The notes: generated by a model from the sequence alone, not told the origin. DNA of 64,000 nucleotides from Centroberyx gerrardi (GCF_048128805.1 NC_136004.1:19747284-19811283), one strand, 5' to 3'; shown: positions 12,353 through 25,605, counted from the first letter of the stretch. A program made the numbers and translations.

Positions 12353-13334
12353 AACTTCACTCTCTCTGGATTTTGGGCCCTGAAGTCCTCCATGAGTTAT
12401 TGAAAGTAATCAGATTACATTGCTGAGCAAACAAGTCGTTTCTTATTAATAACAATTTTCCACCAGTAATCACTACTGGATTACAAATAATAGGTAACCT
12501 ATAACAGATGACATTTTGAGAGTAACCTTCTCAACCCTGTGTCTGTGTGTGTATCTGCGTGCATGTGTGTGTTTGAGTGAGTGAGTGTGTATGCGTGTGT
12601 GTGTGTGTGTCCCAATCAGGCTGATTGGGATACTGTTGCTATGTTATGACTCCGTTGCTGTGGCCACACTGGCCTCGATGCAGCCGTGTCCTCATGGGAG
12701 TATGGAGGTTTCTCAGAAGCCCTCTGACATCATGATCCAGTATTATGATATACACAGGAAAATATGTGGGATCCTGGTTAAATACAGCATGGTCATCTCT
12801 ACGGTCTTGGTGGACCTCACAGTCTCACTATCTAATATCTCCAAGTCGATACATCCCCCCAAGAAGGTCACAAAAAGCTTAAGTGTCTACAGTCTGTATC
12901 AGTAATGGAATGTCCCATAAATCAGGCTTTGCCTCGGCTTAACTGATTCATAACTTTCATATAAAGGGGAGGGAGGACTGTTAAATGCATAAGGGCAGAT
13001 TGTTCTATCAAGTTATTGCTCTAATTCTTGCTGTCTGTGTCATTTTTGTGGTGTTGAAATGTTCAGCACCAAAACAGTCATTAAGAACTAGAAGTCATGC
13101 TGATGCCCGGGGGCGGGGGGGTGAGAGAGGCATTAGGATACACAACCTCCCCCATCTCCCCTCAAGATGGTAAATCAGCCTGACACATCTGTAGGGAATG
13201 AACACTGATGTTGTATATTGTCTAATATGATCTACTGTCTGAGTCAGTCCAAGGCAAGGCACTCCAGACTTTTTTCCCAGGCCACAAAACCAAGAATATT
13301 CTCTCATTCAGCTTAAAAGGCTGACTGGATCATC

Positions 13335-13395
13335 TGAGGGGCAGGGTGGGGTGGGTGGGGTGTGGTGGGGTGGGGAGTGGAGTGGGTGGGGGATG
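13335..13395 (+). repeat. G-rich tract with G-quadruplex potential
   Basis: More than ten runs of three to five G occur within about 60 bases, separated by single T, A or TG spacers (GGGGTGGGTGGGG, GTGGGGTGGGGAG). This fits the usual quadruplex pattern on the plus strand. Confidence 0.7.
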
Positions 13396-14258
13396 AGGTG
13401 GGCGCTTGACTCCAAACCACCAAAACTGGGTTATGATAACAAAGTCTCAGGTATGACAACATCTGAAGAGCAGGTATGAGAGAAGTATGAGAGAAGTGGG
13501 ATTTGAAACAGTCGAGATGCGGGTTGAACTCTCAGAACTCCACAGTCATATTTTCAAATAGGTCTTGTGTAATTATGACCGATTTTTTTTTTTTGTATTA
13601 AGGATGAATCATTGTGCTTTAAGTGTGTGCGCAGGTTTTGCTTTTTCTTGAGTTTGGCAATGACGCCTATCTCTAACATTCCCAATAAAGTTAATCTACT
13701 CCATCTGATTCTACTTTGCTTGAACAGAATGTCAGAAGCATGTCTCTACTTTTAGACTTGCTTCATTGTGATTCTTCAGATCTCATCTTAATTAGCGATT
13801 ACATGAACACTGAGCTAACATACATTGTCTAATCACCCATTTTGCTTTTTTTTTTTTTTTTACCAGTTGACACTCATAGCTTTTTCCCCAATACAACTGC
13901 TGAGTTAAGTTATAGCAACAGTAGATATAAGCTACAGTAGAGTTACCATTCATATCTGCCAAGAAGGAAATAGCTCATATAAACAGGAAGCAAAGAGGAA
14001 GCAACGTTGTCTGTCCAACAGCTGCAGAAGTAATGCATTGAGCGGATGTCTTTCATGATGGCTGTTTCAATTCAAACTCTCCTACACACTCTTCTTACAC
14101 TCTAACATTTTGCAAAAAGTATAAAATGAATGTCAAAAGAAAGGCAACTCAATTTGTGTTGCTTCTTCTGAGCCCAATTCCAATAAAATTCAGGTTTAGT
14201 TCATTTGAGGTATATTTGAAGAGACAAATTGCAACATGAGTCATTGAGAGTGTATGTG

Positions 14259-14261
<3 letters not shown>

Positions 14262-14301
<40 letters not shown>

Positions 14302-14325
14302 ATGTGTGTGTGTGTGTGTGTGTGT
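14262..14325. repeat. (TG)n microsatellite
   Basis: About 32 TG units with one CA interruption near 14301. Confidence 0.95.
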
Positions 14326-17300
14326 TCGGGGAGGGTTTGGGGTGCGCCCAACTCTATTCTAGTCCTGAAGTCTATTCCAAGCCTCTACACAAGCCGTAGC
14401 TCTTCCTATTGTTATCACCGTTTCCATTCTGCAGGAGCTCTTCACAGCGGTGTCACACAACACTATTCACTCACCACACAACTACTCTTTTAGCTCTATT
14501 TATAGCAACCATCACAAAACAAAAAGACAGGTTTTGAATGTGCATCCTGCATATGTGTATTTACGTGTGGATGTGGACACGGGTAGGTGTGTGTGTGTGT
14601 GTGTCTGTGTTTGTTCATCCAAGTGTACACGAACACACGTGCGTATGTATGTGTGCTTCCATGAGTGTTTGTGTGTTTGTCACCAACCAACCACCCAGGC
14701 TACAGTTTTAGTTCCTCTGTGCAGTTTGAGTCTTGTGTCTGCAGCTGATTATAGTCCGCTCAGGCAGGGCACGGTGCTGTCTGTTAAGACTACAATGCCC
14801 ACAAATTACCGGCTCGGTCTCTTCAAACTACAGGGGTTGAGCTTAAACATACCTTGTCTAGGCAGTCGGCAGGCACCTTCTGTGATCTCCCCCCGTGCTG
14901 TCTTACAGGAAATCTCATCACTCATACCTCATCATGGCTCTCTGTAGTCTCAATAAAGACAACGCTCAAAGAGAGATGAAAACTTTAAGTGAAGGAGACA
15001 GAAAGGACTAAGGGACTTTTTCTGTTTGGCTTTGAACGGAGAGTATGTCTAAGCATACATTTACACAGAGTTGATGAATTAAACATGTTCATATTAGGGC
15101 CTGACTGTAGTTGAGAAATTAGAGCTTACTGATTTATCTTCCAGTAAGGACTTTTTGTGGGAAACAATACTGATTCTTACACACATAATTAACTCAATAT
15201 TAATTTTCAAAGAAAAAAATCTGAAGGCAAGGTGCTCTGATGACTTTATCATAAACTGCAAGCAATGTTTGTGCTGTGCAAATGTTGACATTAGACTGCT
15301 TCAAAATTATGGGCAAGAACTGGCCGATAATATTGTACTTCTAATATCAGTTTGGTCCTAGATCACTTGCTAATGTTGTAGCTGGTTGGCCCTTACCATT
15401 TGCCAATGAGCTCCATGGTTTGTGTGTCTGTATGTGTGTGTGTGGGCATGCGTACATGCAAGTGTGTCTGTCATTCTTGTCTGTGTGTGTGTGTGTGCTG
15501 CAATGTCAATTAGAGAATGGAGGGGTCAGTACATCCTGGAACTGATGAATACTTTCCGCTTGTTTGCTGGTTATTGAACAGACTTCTGGGAAAGTGCTCG
15601 AATAGCACTTCCTTGGCACGGTCAAGGTTTTCTGTGTTTATATGCGTGCTGGGGGAGGAGTATTTTACACTTCACAGCGCATCAGAGGCTCAGAATTATG
15701 ACTTATTCATAACAGCGGCGATGAAGGCGCTGTGGGTGAGAGGTCAGCGGGATAAATTCTCTCTACCTCCCAGTTGGCCTGATAGATATGTATCTCCACA
15801 CTGTCAGATCTTTGTTACTGCAGTTCTGCATGTGCCTGTGGAGCGGGGATCCTCCAGTCACTGTTATAGATATGTATCATCACCAACACTGACAGATCAT
15901 GGAGTCCAATGTGTCTTTCATGACTCCATGATGCTGAGTTGGACAGATGAACCAGTAGATATGCTGGTAGATGAAAGCTGGATCAGCAATAATTGTGGTT
16001 CTGCATCTGATCTGGACCCACTCGTTCCCACACTGCACTCCTGGCCTGAAAGCAACATAGCTGCTACTCCGGACTATGTGTATGTTGTGAGGGCCTGAAG
16101 CCAACTTACACAAAATATTCCAATCCCTACATTCACCAGGCCAACACGAACAGTCTCCTTGCTGCTATGAGACTTACTATTTCTGATGAAATTTACAAAA
16201 ATACAGCCCATAAGCCCATGACCAGCGATGAGTACTACAGGTTTGGCTGCGAAAACCTGCTGGCCAAACAGCCTGTACGGTCGATAAAATTTCTACTAAT
16301 GAAGCGTAACATCAATATGAGCCGGTGCCTTTTCAAAGTCCCGAACGTAGCAGTAGGTATGATGAGGCATATGTGGGTCAGTCAGTTGGCCATTAGTTTG
16401 TGGAGGCCACTGAGTAGTAAATTTAGAGTAATTGGTCTGACATATCAGCCAAGGCACTGGTAGCATGCCAAGGTGCTGAGGTAATGAGCGGTTGGAATCA
16501 GCCAGGCCAGTGTAGCCTGCTGTGGAGGGCTGAAAGTGAAAAGGGATTGAAGGTGGGTGGTTGGGGAGGGGGGGGGTAGGTATTGAAAGATCTAAGGCAC
16601 AGTTGACCCAGATTGCTCCATAAAGGGGCGGTTAACTAAAGCCGTTACAGCTTGCAAGAAACAATTCCATTCATGGACATGAATTTACAAATTGTGAGAG
16701 ATGAGTTGGACATGTTTTTCTTTCTCTGTAATGGGTGTGAGCCGTCCCGGTTTAGAACAGTGGTTGACCCAGGACCCAGTGGATCACCCACCCAGATCAG
16801 TTGACCCCCCAGGTGATCTGGGCTGGGAGGATGCCATTAGCTATTTTTTCTTAGTGCAATTAAGTCAGAGACCCCGGACCAGAAACCTCAAACCAAGGTA
16901 ATCTATTCCTTAAGTTGCTGGGCCTGGTGTGGTCATGCATCTGGACTAGCCAGGGGGAAGGCCTTCAAACCGAAGCCACATTAGAGACCGTTTCACCATC
17001 TTCAGGGCTACACGACTACCCAAACAAGATGTGGACCGTGGACAAATCACAGTGCGGGGGTTAGGCCACTACGATGAAGGTCTTGTGTGATTCCCCTCTG
17101 TATGCAGGCGTCAGGAAACTGGAGAAGTCTTGCAGGATCCCAAGAGAGATGGGAGCAGCGTGATACCACTCTGAGTGAGGCAGGACCAAACTTATCCCTC
17201 TCTCATAAAAGAATGCAAGCAGCTGAGCTCTGGGTGGAAGTGAAGGGGAATGAAGCAATGTAGCTTGAGAGCTAAACTGACACAACCCACACAGTGAAAA

Positions 17301-17355
17301 AAAAACAATCTCACACACTCATTCTCCCTGTCCATCATGCAGGCTTAGACAGAGT

Positions 17356-17776
17356 ACTAAAACATCCTACTCACCTAGAAGTAAGAACTGAAATTTTACT
17401 TGAGTACAAAATTACCGGTGTAAAAATCTACTAAAGTAAAAGAAAAAAGTAGCTCATTTAAAATGTACTCAGAGAAGAGAACATTGTTAGATGTGATCTT
17501 CCCCGTGCAATTCTAAAAGGATTAGAGGACAGAGTTCAAACTAGATTCTTTTAATAATAAAAGTAAAGCCAGATTGCTCTTCTCTTCTTTGCTGACTGAC
17601 TGCTCACTGTGAATGGCTCCAAAACTGGCCAATTTAGATTGGTCCAGTACAATACTTCAGCAAAAACGTAAAAGTAAACTTACTGACTTTAAAAAATACT
17701 CAAAAAAGGATAAATAGACATAAAAGCTACTCAATTACAGTAACAGGAGTCAATGTAATTAGTTACTTCCACCCTT
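17356..17776. mobile_element. AGTAA-rich MITE-like interspersed repeat
   Basis: The stretch is packed with words such as ACTTGAGTAC, AAAGTAAAAG, TACTCAAAAAAGG and TAATTAGTTACTTCCACCC. These are typical of a very abundant fish short-element type whose outer end reads GGGTGGAAGTAACTAATTAC on the minus strand. The internal part (about 17480-17640) is unique. Clear terminal inverted repeats and a target duplication were not resolved, so the borders are approximate. Confidence 0.5.
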
Positions 17777-18300
17777 GCCATCATGTGTATGGTCAATTCT
17801 TCATTGCTTTTTTCCAAACACGGTACTAAAGGTTTAATTTGCATCAATTCCCTTGGACTTTTTAAGGGAAGGCTTCATTGTCAGTGCCCCATCAAGGCTC
17901 TCCCTTGACTTGACAGAGTGGATGATTGTTTGATATTGTGTAACAGCAGCAGACAAGCCATGACATTAGCCAGAATAAAGACACCCATGCCCTGCAGTGT
18001 TGACTCTAAAACCTTCATCACTGAAATATGTTCTGAAAGACAACAAACACCAGACAAAGCTCCCTTCCCCTGGGTCTGAAAGGCAGATCTGGGTACTTGT
18101 GAAACCCAAACCACGTCTGCCATCGGAGGTGTTGGGGTTGAGAGAGAACAAAGCCTTTCAGCAGAGAGGCATGAGAGAACTTACACACAGCACTAATGAG
18201 ATGTGCATTATGGTCTCCCCACTGGTCGCCACACCTACCCTTTAGCCTGGGGGATAGCACACATCCACCTGCTTTCACAGCATGCCTCGCTACAAAATAC

Positions 18301-18302
<2 letters not shown>

Positions 18303-18332
<30 letters not shown>
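18303..18332. repeat. (GA)n microsatellite
   Basis: Pure GA repeat of about 15 units. Confidence 0.95.
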
Positions 18333-18335
<3 letters not shown>

Positions 18336-19580
18336 TGCTAAAGAGAAAAAGTGCTGAAGAGAAAAAACACGCAGATGAGGTCAGTTCCTTCAGTTTATAG
18401 TTTATATGACGCTTTCTCAATCCTTCTCCTAGATATTATGAAACAACCCAAGCTGCTCTGTGCAAGGACTCTTTCTCGCTAACCATAACCATGTGAGCCA
18501 GTGCTTTTGTAGCTCTCTATAAACAGTGAATGAAAGAGAGTTGCGAGAGGAGAAAATGTTTCCCATGGATAGGCATACACCACAACTTCTGTCTCATAAC
18601 TTCTACCAGTGAGTGATAGCTCCCATCAAATGCATGTTTAGTGCTGAAGAGTGAGTTTAGATTTGTTTTATAAACCCTGATGAAACACTGTAAAGCAATC
18701 CAATCTGTTTTGAACATAGCAACCCATTAAATATTTAATCCCCAACTGTTTCTGAAGAGTGAAGGAATGCCAGCAGCTCTAGCATTGAAATACAACTGAG
18801 AGGCCTGAGGTCTCGATGACAATGAAAGAGGCCCCAAACGGTAAACAAAGAGCCAAGAAGCCCTCCAACAGCGTGCTAAAACAATACAGCCCACTTTTCT
18901 GACACACAAACACAAAAACAAATACACACCCATACACAGTGAAAGGTGCCAGACTGTACTCACTCTTGCAGACCTTAATTGCAGCAAAACGCATGACTTC
19001 CCCAGAGAATAGCATCAGCCAAGTAGGTTTGTGTACGTGTGCTTGTGTGTGAGTAAGCGTGTGCATGTGCCAAAGGCCTGAATAAAATTGTCCCTCTTCA
19101 TCTGTTGCAACTCAACTCAACAAAGGCAACACAAAGACATACCAACACTGGCCCCTCACTCTCAAAGGCATGCCGCCATTGGCCCAGAATGCACTCCTTC
19201 ATTCTCAAAGACAGGCCGCTGTGGCCCCTAACCCATTCAATCTGTGCAACACCCCGGCCCCTCGCTCTCCATGCTGACTCTGTAGTGGCCCCACAGTTTC
19301 TGACGCACAAAGCCCCTTGGTGACCCTCACATTTCACAACCACAAAGACAGGCATGACAAGGCCTCCCTCCACCCCTCCACCCCTCTTCTGCTCTCTAGT
19401 TTGTTTCTAGAAGGTTTGAGGAGCAGGATTGGTGGGAGAACGGTACAAACTGCCTTAAGAACACTACACTATTCCTTATACTGTGATTTCTAAGGTCTTC
19501 TATAGTGTTGTTGAAGTGAACTTTACACTAAAACACTCTTTAACAGCTCTTTTTAACGCTGTTAAATAACAACTACTGGT

Positions 19581-20165
19581 GATGTACCTTGCATTTCTGG
19601 GCTCATTTTGTTGCTTTGATATTTCCAGCACAGCTGCAATGGAGTTTGATAGGAGAACATTTTTCTAAAACATCAGCAGCAAACGTCACGTTTTGGTGTC
19701 AGTCCCTCAGAATCAAACAGCAAGACGACCCAGACAACCCATTTTGCACCAGCGTACAGGGAGAAGTCCATCATAGAAGAGGTAGAGATACCAATTTCTC
19801 CACTGACAGTAGCCTCAATAGACCAGAATGCAATGCAGCCACAACACATGTTGTGAGTAAGGGGCGATCTCACTGGAAAACTCTCACTCCACTATCACTA
19901 TTGCTCTCTCCACCTATACAGTATAACCCATAGAACAGGTTCAGGCCTGTTCTCTGCAGGTTGTCAAAAGTCATTCTGGGAAATGTAGGAAATCACTAAC
20001 TGAAGTTGAAGTAGACGAGGCAGGTTGAGGGAAAGTGGGTACAACAAAAAAGTTAATTACAACACTTCATCGCAAAATAAATCCTGGAATTTGCTGAACA
20101 TCAACTTATGATATCGAACAGTGTAAAAGTATATATGTATATGATGTATATGATTATTCCTTTAA
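19581..20165. mobile_element. Dispersed repeat, copy A (shared with 43535-44236)
   Basis: Long blocks match the element in kgd4 intron 2: a start near GATGTACCTTGCATTTCTGG, a central block around CAGTAGCCTCAATAGACCAG, and a 3' block around GACGAGGCAGGTTGAGGGAA followed by AGTGGGTACA. This copy lacks a recognisable left terminal repeat and ends near ATTATTCCTTTAA, so it looks degraded or truncated at both ends. Confidence 0.75.
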
Positions 20166-21007
20166 CATGCAGGACCAATAAACCCGGTAGTGAAAAGGCA
20201 GTTTCTGAAGGATGGTGATGACTCTCTCTTCTCATCGTTTTTACCCTGGTTTGTCCTTGACCACAGCTAAGGGAAACACTGAAAGTCTTCCTGGTTTTGT
20301 TTAGTTTATGATGCGGTTCCACTTTCCTACACAGTGAAGGGTCTATATCAGGCTCGGCTCCATGGGTGGCTCACACCGATGGGCTTCCTTCCCTTGCTTC
20401 AAGGACATGGGCTTGTGGTGGAAAGAGAAAGTGCTGCTGCGTAGCAATGTGTGAAAGACAGATTACAGAATAAAAACAATAAAAAATAAAGTGCCATATA
20501 ATAAGCATTTAAGCTTCTCGTGGAAGTGATTTCTGTAATGGGCGCTGGGCTGTGATGTCAAACTACTACCAGATGTTCTACCTGAACACACACAGGGTGG
20601 GCAGGGTGCTGCCGGCGTACTGCAACTGTGAATATCTCACTTTCATCTTGAACAAACTCGTCCCTGCTTCTCCTCTCTATCTGCATCCCATTTCATTTTG
20701 GAGGAGAGGAATAAATGGCTGAGTCACCCGCCGGAGTGCAGTTTAATGGTTCTGATTGTGTCTAAGGTTGTGATCTGGGCTCTTTCAGGGGGCAGTAGGA
20801 GGCAAGTTGGCAGCCTCTGCACAGTTTCTCTGTGGCCGAGGAATTAATGAGGCATGCATGGACAGGCTCCTACTCCTTAATAACACAAAGACACGTTGTG
20901 CTGCTGATAAACAATGCAATCAAACACTTGATTCTGACAGAAGAGAGAAAGGGAGCTATTATTGGACCAGTTAGTGGGCAATCAAGCCAAGTAACACTTC
21001 TTGGCAT

Positions 21008-21008
<1 letters not shown>

Positions 21009-21056
<48 letters not shown>
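21009..21056. repeat. (TG)n microsatellite
   Basis: About 24 uninterrupted TG units. Confidence 0.95.
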
Positions 21057-21059
<3 letters not shown>

Positions 21060-22382
21060 GAAAACCCCAAAACACACTTATAATCAATGCCTTTCCTTTC
21101 CCAACAATAGGATTTCATTGCCTACTGAAGCCAAAGAGCCAGGAGAAGAAGGAAGGAAGATGTATGAAATCAGTGTATGCTACATGAATGGCACCGCACC
21201 GCAATAATTAGATTTTAAAACGCATCTATTTTATGTTGTCTTCATGCAAGCTGTCTCTTACTTACGTTAAGTGAAAGCGTAGAAAATCTGCAGGCTGTTC
21301 TTTGTTTTGAAGCGCTGGTTCTTGTCTCGGGGCAGCCCGGCTATCCAAAGCTCATTCACTGACTCTCCTTTCTTCAGTTCGTTACTCTCTTTACTTCTCC
21401 CTCACACAAAGCCATCCCACTACCATCTGACGTCGTCCTTTCTCTTTTTTTTTCTCTCCTGCCCCTCTCTCCTCTCTGCTTCTCCCTTCCCCCACTCCGT
21501 TTGTCAGAAAAGAGAAGAAGAAAAGTTGCAGAGATGATGAATTCCTGGTTTACGCACGTCACGCGCTCCGGGGCGACTTCTCTCACCATTTACTCCACCA
21601 GTAAACATTTAGAAATAGATGCAGTCATGGATTTTTCTCAGTGTAATGCAACACTGTAATGTAGGCTAAATCAACACGCACCTCATGGGTAGGCTGTGCG
21701 TATGTACAGCGACGGGGAAGTGACTCATTACAACCTCTGTTACTTTTGAGTAACCTATTTGGATTTGACTCACGTTAATGTGAATATTTTTAACGGGCTT
21801 TTACGCGCGTACTTAGTTTATTCTCCAATTTTTCCTATATAGGCAAGAGTGGTGTATACAGTGAGGTCATTTCCAGTAAAACACAGTCATTCTGGACTTT
21901 ACTTTCCATAACGTCCCATTGTTGATGTGCTTAAGAGCCATTCCCAAAACTTTTGCTGATAATGATGAGAGTAATTAAGTATACTGTTTTAATGAAACTG
22001 ACTGAATTTTTGTTACTCCAACTTGAGTAAAATGAAACTGAAGTAACAGTACTGTAAGATCAGCTATTTCAATATTCTTCTGATGTATTGCCTGATTTGT
22101 AGCAGTGGTTTGTTATTGCACATGAAATCACATAGACAGCAATCCTGAAGTGTCTCCAGATTAGTCAGTTTTATTTTAGTGATGTTGCTTTGTGGTAGTG
22201 TGGTGGCAGGGAGCCAGTGAACCACCTTCCTTGTTTTCTTCATCAAAGGCCCCCAAGTTTAGAAAAGTTTTCAAACAATACACATGCTGGTGGAAAGCCA
22301 ATTCTGATATTGTGCCGTGCTTCTGATGAATCAGTTCTTCAATAGAAAAACAAGACTGGTGGATCAGCAGGTCCCAGAAATG

Positions 22383-22385
<3 letters not shown>

Positions 22386-22428
<43 letters not shown>
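22386..22428. repeat. (CA)n microsatellite
   Basis: About 21 uninterrupted CA units. Confidence 0.95.
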
Positions 22429-22430
<2 letters not shown>

Positions 22431-23240
22431 CTTTAACTTCCCCCTACATGCTCTCTCCCCTCCTCTGGAGAAGGAGTGGATGGGTGTTTTCCTCTCTGCT
22501 AGCTCTGTAGGCAGACAGGGAGCCAGCCAGAGACACAAACCACACTAATTACACTGTGGTCTGTGGAACGGTGACAACTCAGACTAAGACTGTCACACTG
22601 GGACCGTATTAAAATGTTGGGGAGGGCAAATACACTGAACACTGAATGACACGGGACTATTTGCATGTTTTGGGAAATAGCACTCTGTGGCTTGTAAATA
22701 GTGATAGAGATATTTACTGTACGAAGTCTATGTGGATTAGCACAAGTAGTTCAATGCTTGGTATAGTCTCTGATATCGTTCACAGCACATAGGCTGCAGA
22801 TATGCCAGAGGTACCCTAAAGGTTACAAGCACCAACGAAGAAGAGTGAATATCATTTTGCTTGCTGTATTAACAGACTTAATGGTTCTATGGAAAGCTCC
22901 TATGGGAGGCTTCTTCTTCTCCCGTGCCTCTGTTTATTGAGTCCCTGTGTTAAGTTATTATAGGGAATAGCCTACTTATTTAAATCCACATGCCTCAGCC
23001 AGTGGAGAAGCTTCTATCTTGAGAAAACTCAATATACTGTAATCAAGATGAGTAAAAGCAGCCTGGGTGCTATTTAGTACTATACTAAAAATCTCAGGTT
23101 GTTTGCCTTGTTGAATATCACAGAACAGTGCAATTTGCTCGCTAAGTAGTACTAGTCACCCATATTTCCTCAAACACACAGCTTCTTCTTCTTCAGCTTC
23201 TTCTTCTTCTGATGGTAAAATTCTCCATGATACATTTGGT

Positions 23241-23284
23241 CACTCATTGTAAATCACTCTGGATAAGAGCTAAATGTCTAAATA
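23241..23284 (+). mobile_element. SINE-tail-like motif
   Basis: CATTGTAAATCACTCTGGAT, followed by AAGAGC and CTAAATGTCTAAAT, resembles the very common teleost SINE segment around CTCTGGATAAGAGCGTC, with its GTCTG part missing. Only this short core remains, so the assignment is tentative. Confidence 0.4.
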
Positions 23285-24429
23285 TCACCAGCACAATTAG
23301 CCAGGTGTATGATTAATTATCAGTCAATATCAAGTGGGCCTAATGAGGCTAGTCACTAGACTTACACAAAAGGGAGACTACAACTGATATCTTAAAAAGA
23401 CCATGTGTCTCCTTCTTTCTCAGCTCTTCAGACTTCATTTATAAACCTTTATTACACACATGATACACACCACATGACCTCCTTGTCCACATTCAAAACA
23501 TATAAACAGCGCTACCACTTTTATGTCTCTATCACCATTTACAAGCCACAGAGTGCTATTTCCCGAAACATGCAAATGGCCCCGTGTCATTTTTGTATTT
23601 CTGTAACTGTTCATCTAACGCCAGTGCTCATTCCCTCTTTGGTATCCTGTAGTAGGGGTTTGGTATGTGGAACTACAGCATCCATTCAAACACACAGAGC
23701 TTTCCTAGCATTCTTCACAGCCTCAAGCTTTATATGTGAGCGTGGTCGGTACAGTTTGGTTGCTTGCTCAGTGAGTGTCTCACGTCTCAACTGCGGGCGT
23801 CCCACTGTGTCATTTGGTCTGCCCTGCCTAAGACTTCCTCTTTCCACACCAGATCAGTTTGTGTGCGCCGTCCTGGTGAGAACGCTGTGGGAGGCAGAAA
23901 CTCTGTAAATAGATAGCCGCGGTCGCATCGGAGCCCCGGTCTCAGAGGCAAGAAGATGTAGTTAGCTGCAGGGCACCTCCATGGGAAAAGCAGACGGCAC
24001 TTGGAGACGCTCTGGGAGAACGATGATTGGATTGGATGGTTAGTGGTTGTGGGGAGGAAGTTCAGCTCAGTGCAAAAAAGATGCCATGATGCCATTCCTG
24101 GTGCATGTGTGTGTGTAGATATACTGTATATGTGTGTGTGTGTGTGTGTCTGTGTTTTTGTATGTGTGGAAAGGATTGGTATAATTGCGTTGATTGCAGT
24201 AAAGCTTGAAGTATAGCTGCACTGAATCGGAGCTATCACCCAGAGTTTCAAAACCTCCTTAAAAGATGGAAGCACTGATGTCAGAGAGACATTTAGTTCC
24301 TGAAAAGAAGCCTCTCTGGTGTTGGAGAAGGCGTTGCATTCTGATCGACTTGGCCAACAAAGCAACACACTGATTTCGAAGCAATACTGAGAGTAGTTTG
24401 TCAAAGTTTCAACAACAGATTCTTTGTGT

Positions 24430-24990
24430 AATCATAGTTTCCAAGTCTTGGAATAGCTTGATGCCTAAATATTTCAGACCCTTTGGTGCCCATATGAAAT
24501 TGTATATGTTTATTTTCTCCATGGAACACAGTAGGCTTAGTGACTCCCTGCCTCTATCTTAGTTACAATTGAGTTGGTCAAAATGATGGTTGCCCCAGTT
24601 GTCATTTATAAACTTAGTATGATGCCTGTTAACTTACCTTCTAGTTTCTTTAAACCGTTAAATAATATGATCTTTAACTTTATATGGAATTCAAAACAGC
24701 CTAGAATTCATAAGAGTTCAACTTCCCAAAGACAAAGGTAGACTTGCTGTAGATCTTATTTATTCAGAGAGTATCTTAAAGTCCTAATCTTAGATTTTTG
24801 GAGTATAACAGTTATGGGAATATGTAACAGAGTTATCAGATAATTGCAGTGTTCTGACAGGAATACTATCATTCATGTAATTCAAGAGCATGCTGTTAAA
24901 TTAGTGCACTCTATACCCCGACTACCTATCCTGTTGGCAGGCACATGGCTCAAGGCTTTGAGACTACAGGGACGTCACAGATGAAGCTAT
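24430..24990 (+). pseudogene. LINE fragment, L1-type ORF2 C-terminal region (dead)
   Basis: Translating from 24582 gives MMVAPVVIYKLSMMPVNLPS, continuing with SFFKPLNNMIFNFIWNSKQPRI. This matches the post-reverse-transcriptase region of L1/Tx1-type LINE ORF2 proteins (consensus-like: LPKFLYVLQNLPI, FKRLNSLISSFIWNGKRPRI). The next motif, LPKDKGRLAVDLIYSES, follows in another frame, equivalent to LPKDKGGLALPNFRLYY. Upstream sequence (about 24500-24580) also resembles the family but is more broken. The copy has at least one frameshift and several stops, and lacks the reverse transcriptase and endonuclease domains. It is an old 5'-truncated relic. Confidence 0.7.
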
Positions 24991-25605
24991 GCCTCGATCG
25001 CATGAATGAGATTTATAACATGCACCAAAGTCTTGTGACTTTCTAAAGGAAAATAACACATTTTTTCACTTCAAAATACATTAATGTTTCGCTATCACAT
25101 ACTGCCAGTCCTTGCAACCACAAGCCAGTTAATTTGAGGGTGAAAATGTCTTGAGGTAAACATAAACAGAGGCAGCAGTGTGGTGAAAGATTGGGCCCCT
25201 GAGGATGGTGAGAATCCATCGGTTGGATTCAGTTTAATGGAATTGCTATCTTTCTTTTGGGGGATTTTCCAGATGTTTGGTTTGATGTTGGAAATGAGGT
25301 CACACTAGGACAGACATGAAACAAAAACAAGGCATGACATAGAGGTGACATAACACTTTGGACCACAAAAGCACACTAAAAAAGAACATAACAGATCAGT
25401 TAGCTCATCCAAACAGAGGACAGACTTAGCATGTTTAAGCAGCAGGTGGTGACTGTACAGCCAAGCTAAGTCATGACCTTTATAAGAGAAAAAAACAAGG
25501 ACCAATGCCATTTTAACACACTCACATACACAATTACAAAGAACACACTGTATAACATACTGTATATAAACATGCAGACTGTCATGCAGGCTCTTTCTCT
25601 CCTTT

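Larger units (their letters stand above)
11222..17355. other. Gene-poor region upstream of lhfpl2
   Basis: No exon can be supported here. Contents are a TTTC/TTCC repeat (12275-12352), a G-rich block (13335-13395), a (TG)n tract (14262-14325), short TG tracts near 14588 and 15490, and a perfect 11-bp stem hairpin at 15896-15932. Open frames here (for example 193 aa at 15517-16098) show no recognisable domain. Mammalian LHFPL2 has distant noncoding 5' exons, so some of this may be lhfpl2 intron. Confidence 0.4.
17777..24400. other. Gene-poor region, repeats and possible regulatory DNA
   Basis: No exon supported. It holds a (GA)n tract (18303-18332), a dispersed repeat copy (19581-20165), a complex non-repetitive block (20520-20890) that could be conserved noncoding sequence, and (TG)n/(CA)n tracts at 21009-21056 and 22386-22428. 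It also has a G/C-richer stretch near 23830-24000 and a SINE-tail-like motif at 23241-23284. Any of these could be lhfpl2 regulatory or 5' untranslated sequence, but nothing here proves it. Confidence 0.35.

Noticed and set aside
14254-14493. Frames rich in Cys-Val or Ser-Leu repeats here and at other sites (27121, 51341, 53141)
   Set aside because: They are translations of TG/CA and CT/AG microsatellites, not proteins.
15517-16098. 193-aa open frame in the gene-poor region
   Set aside because: No domain, no family resemblance, no splice or promoter context. Its length is plausible by chance in a stretch of balanced composition.
24001-24216. Possible short gene at a G/C-richer spot
   Set aside because: The frame is largely microsatellite-derived (CVCVCVC) and has no homology by eye.
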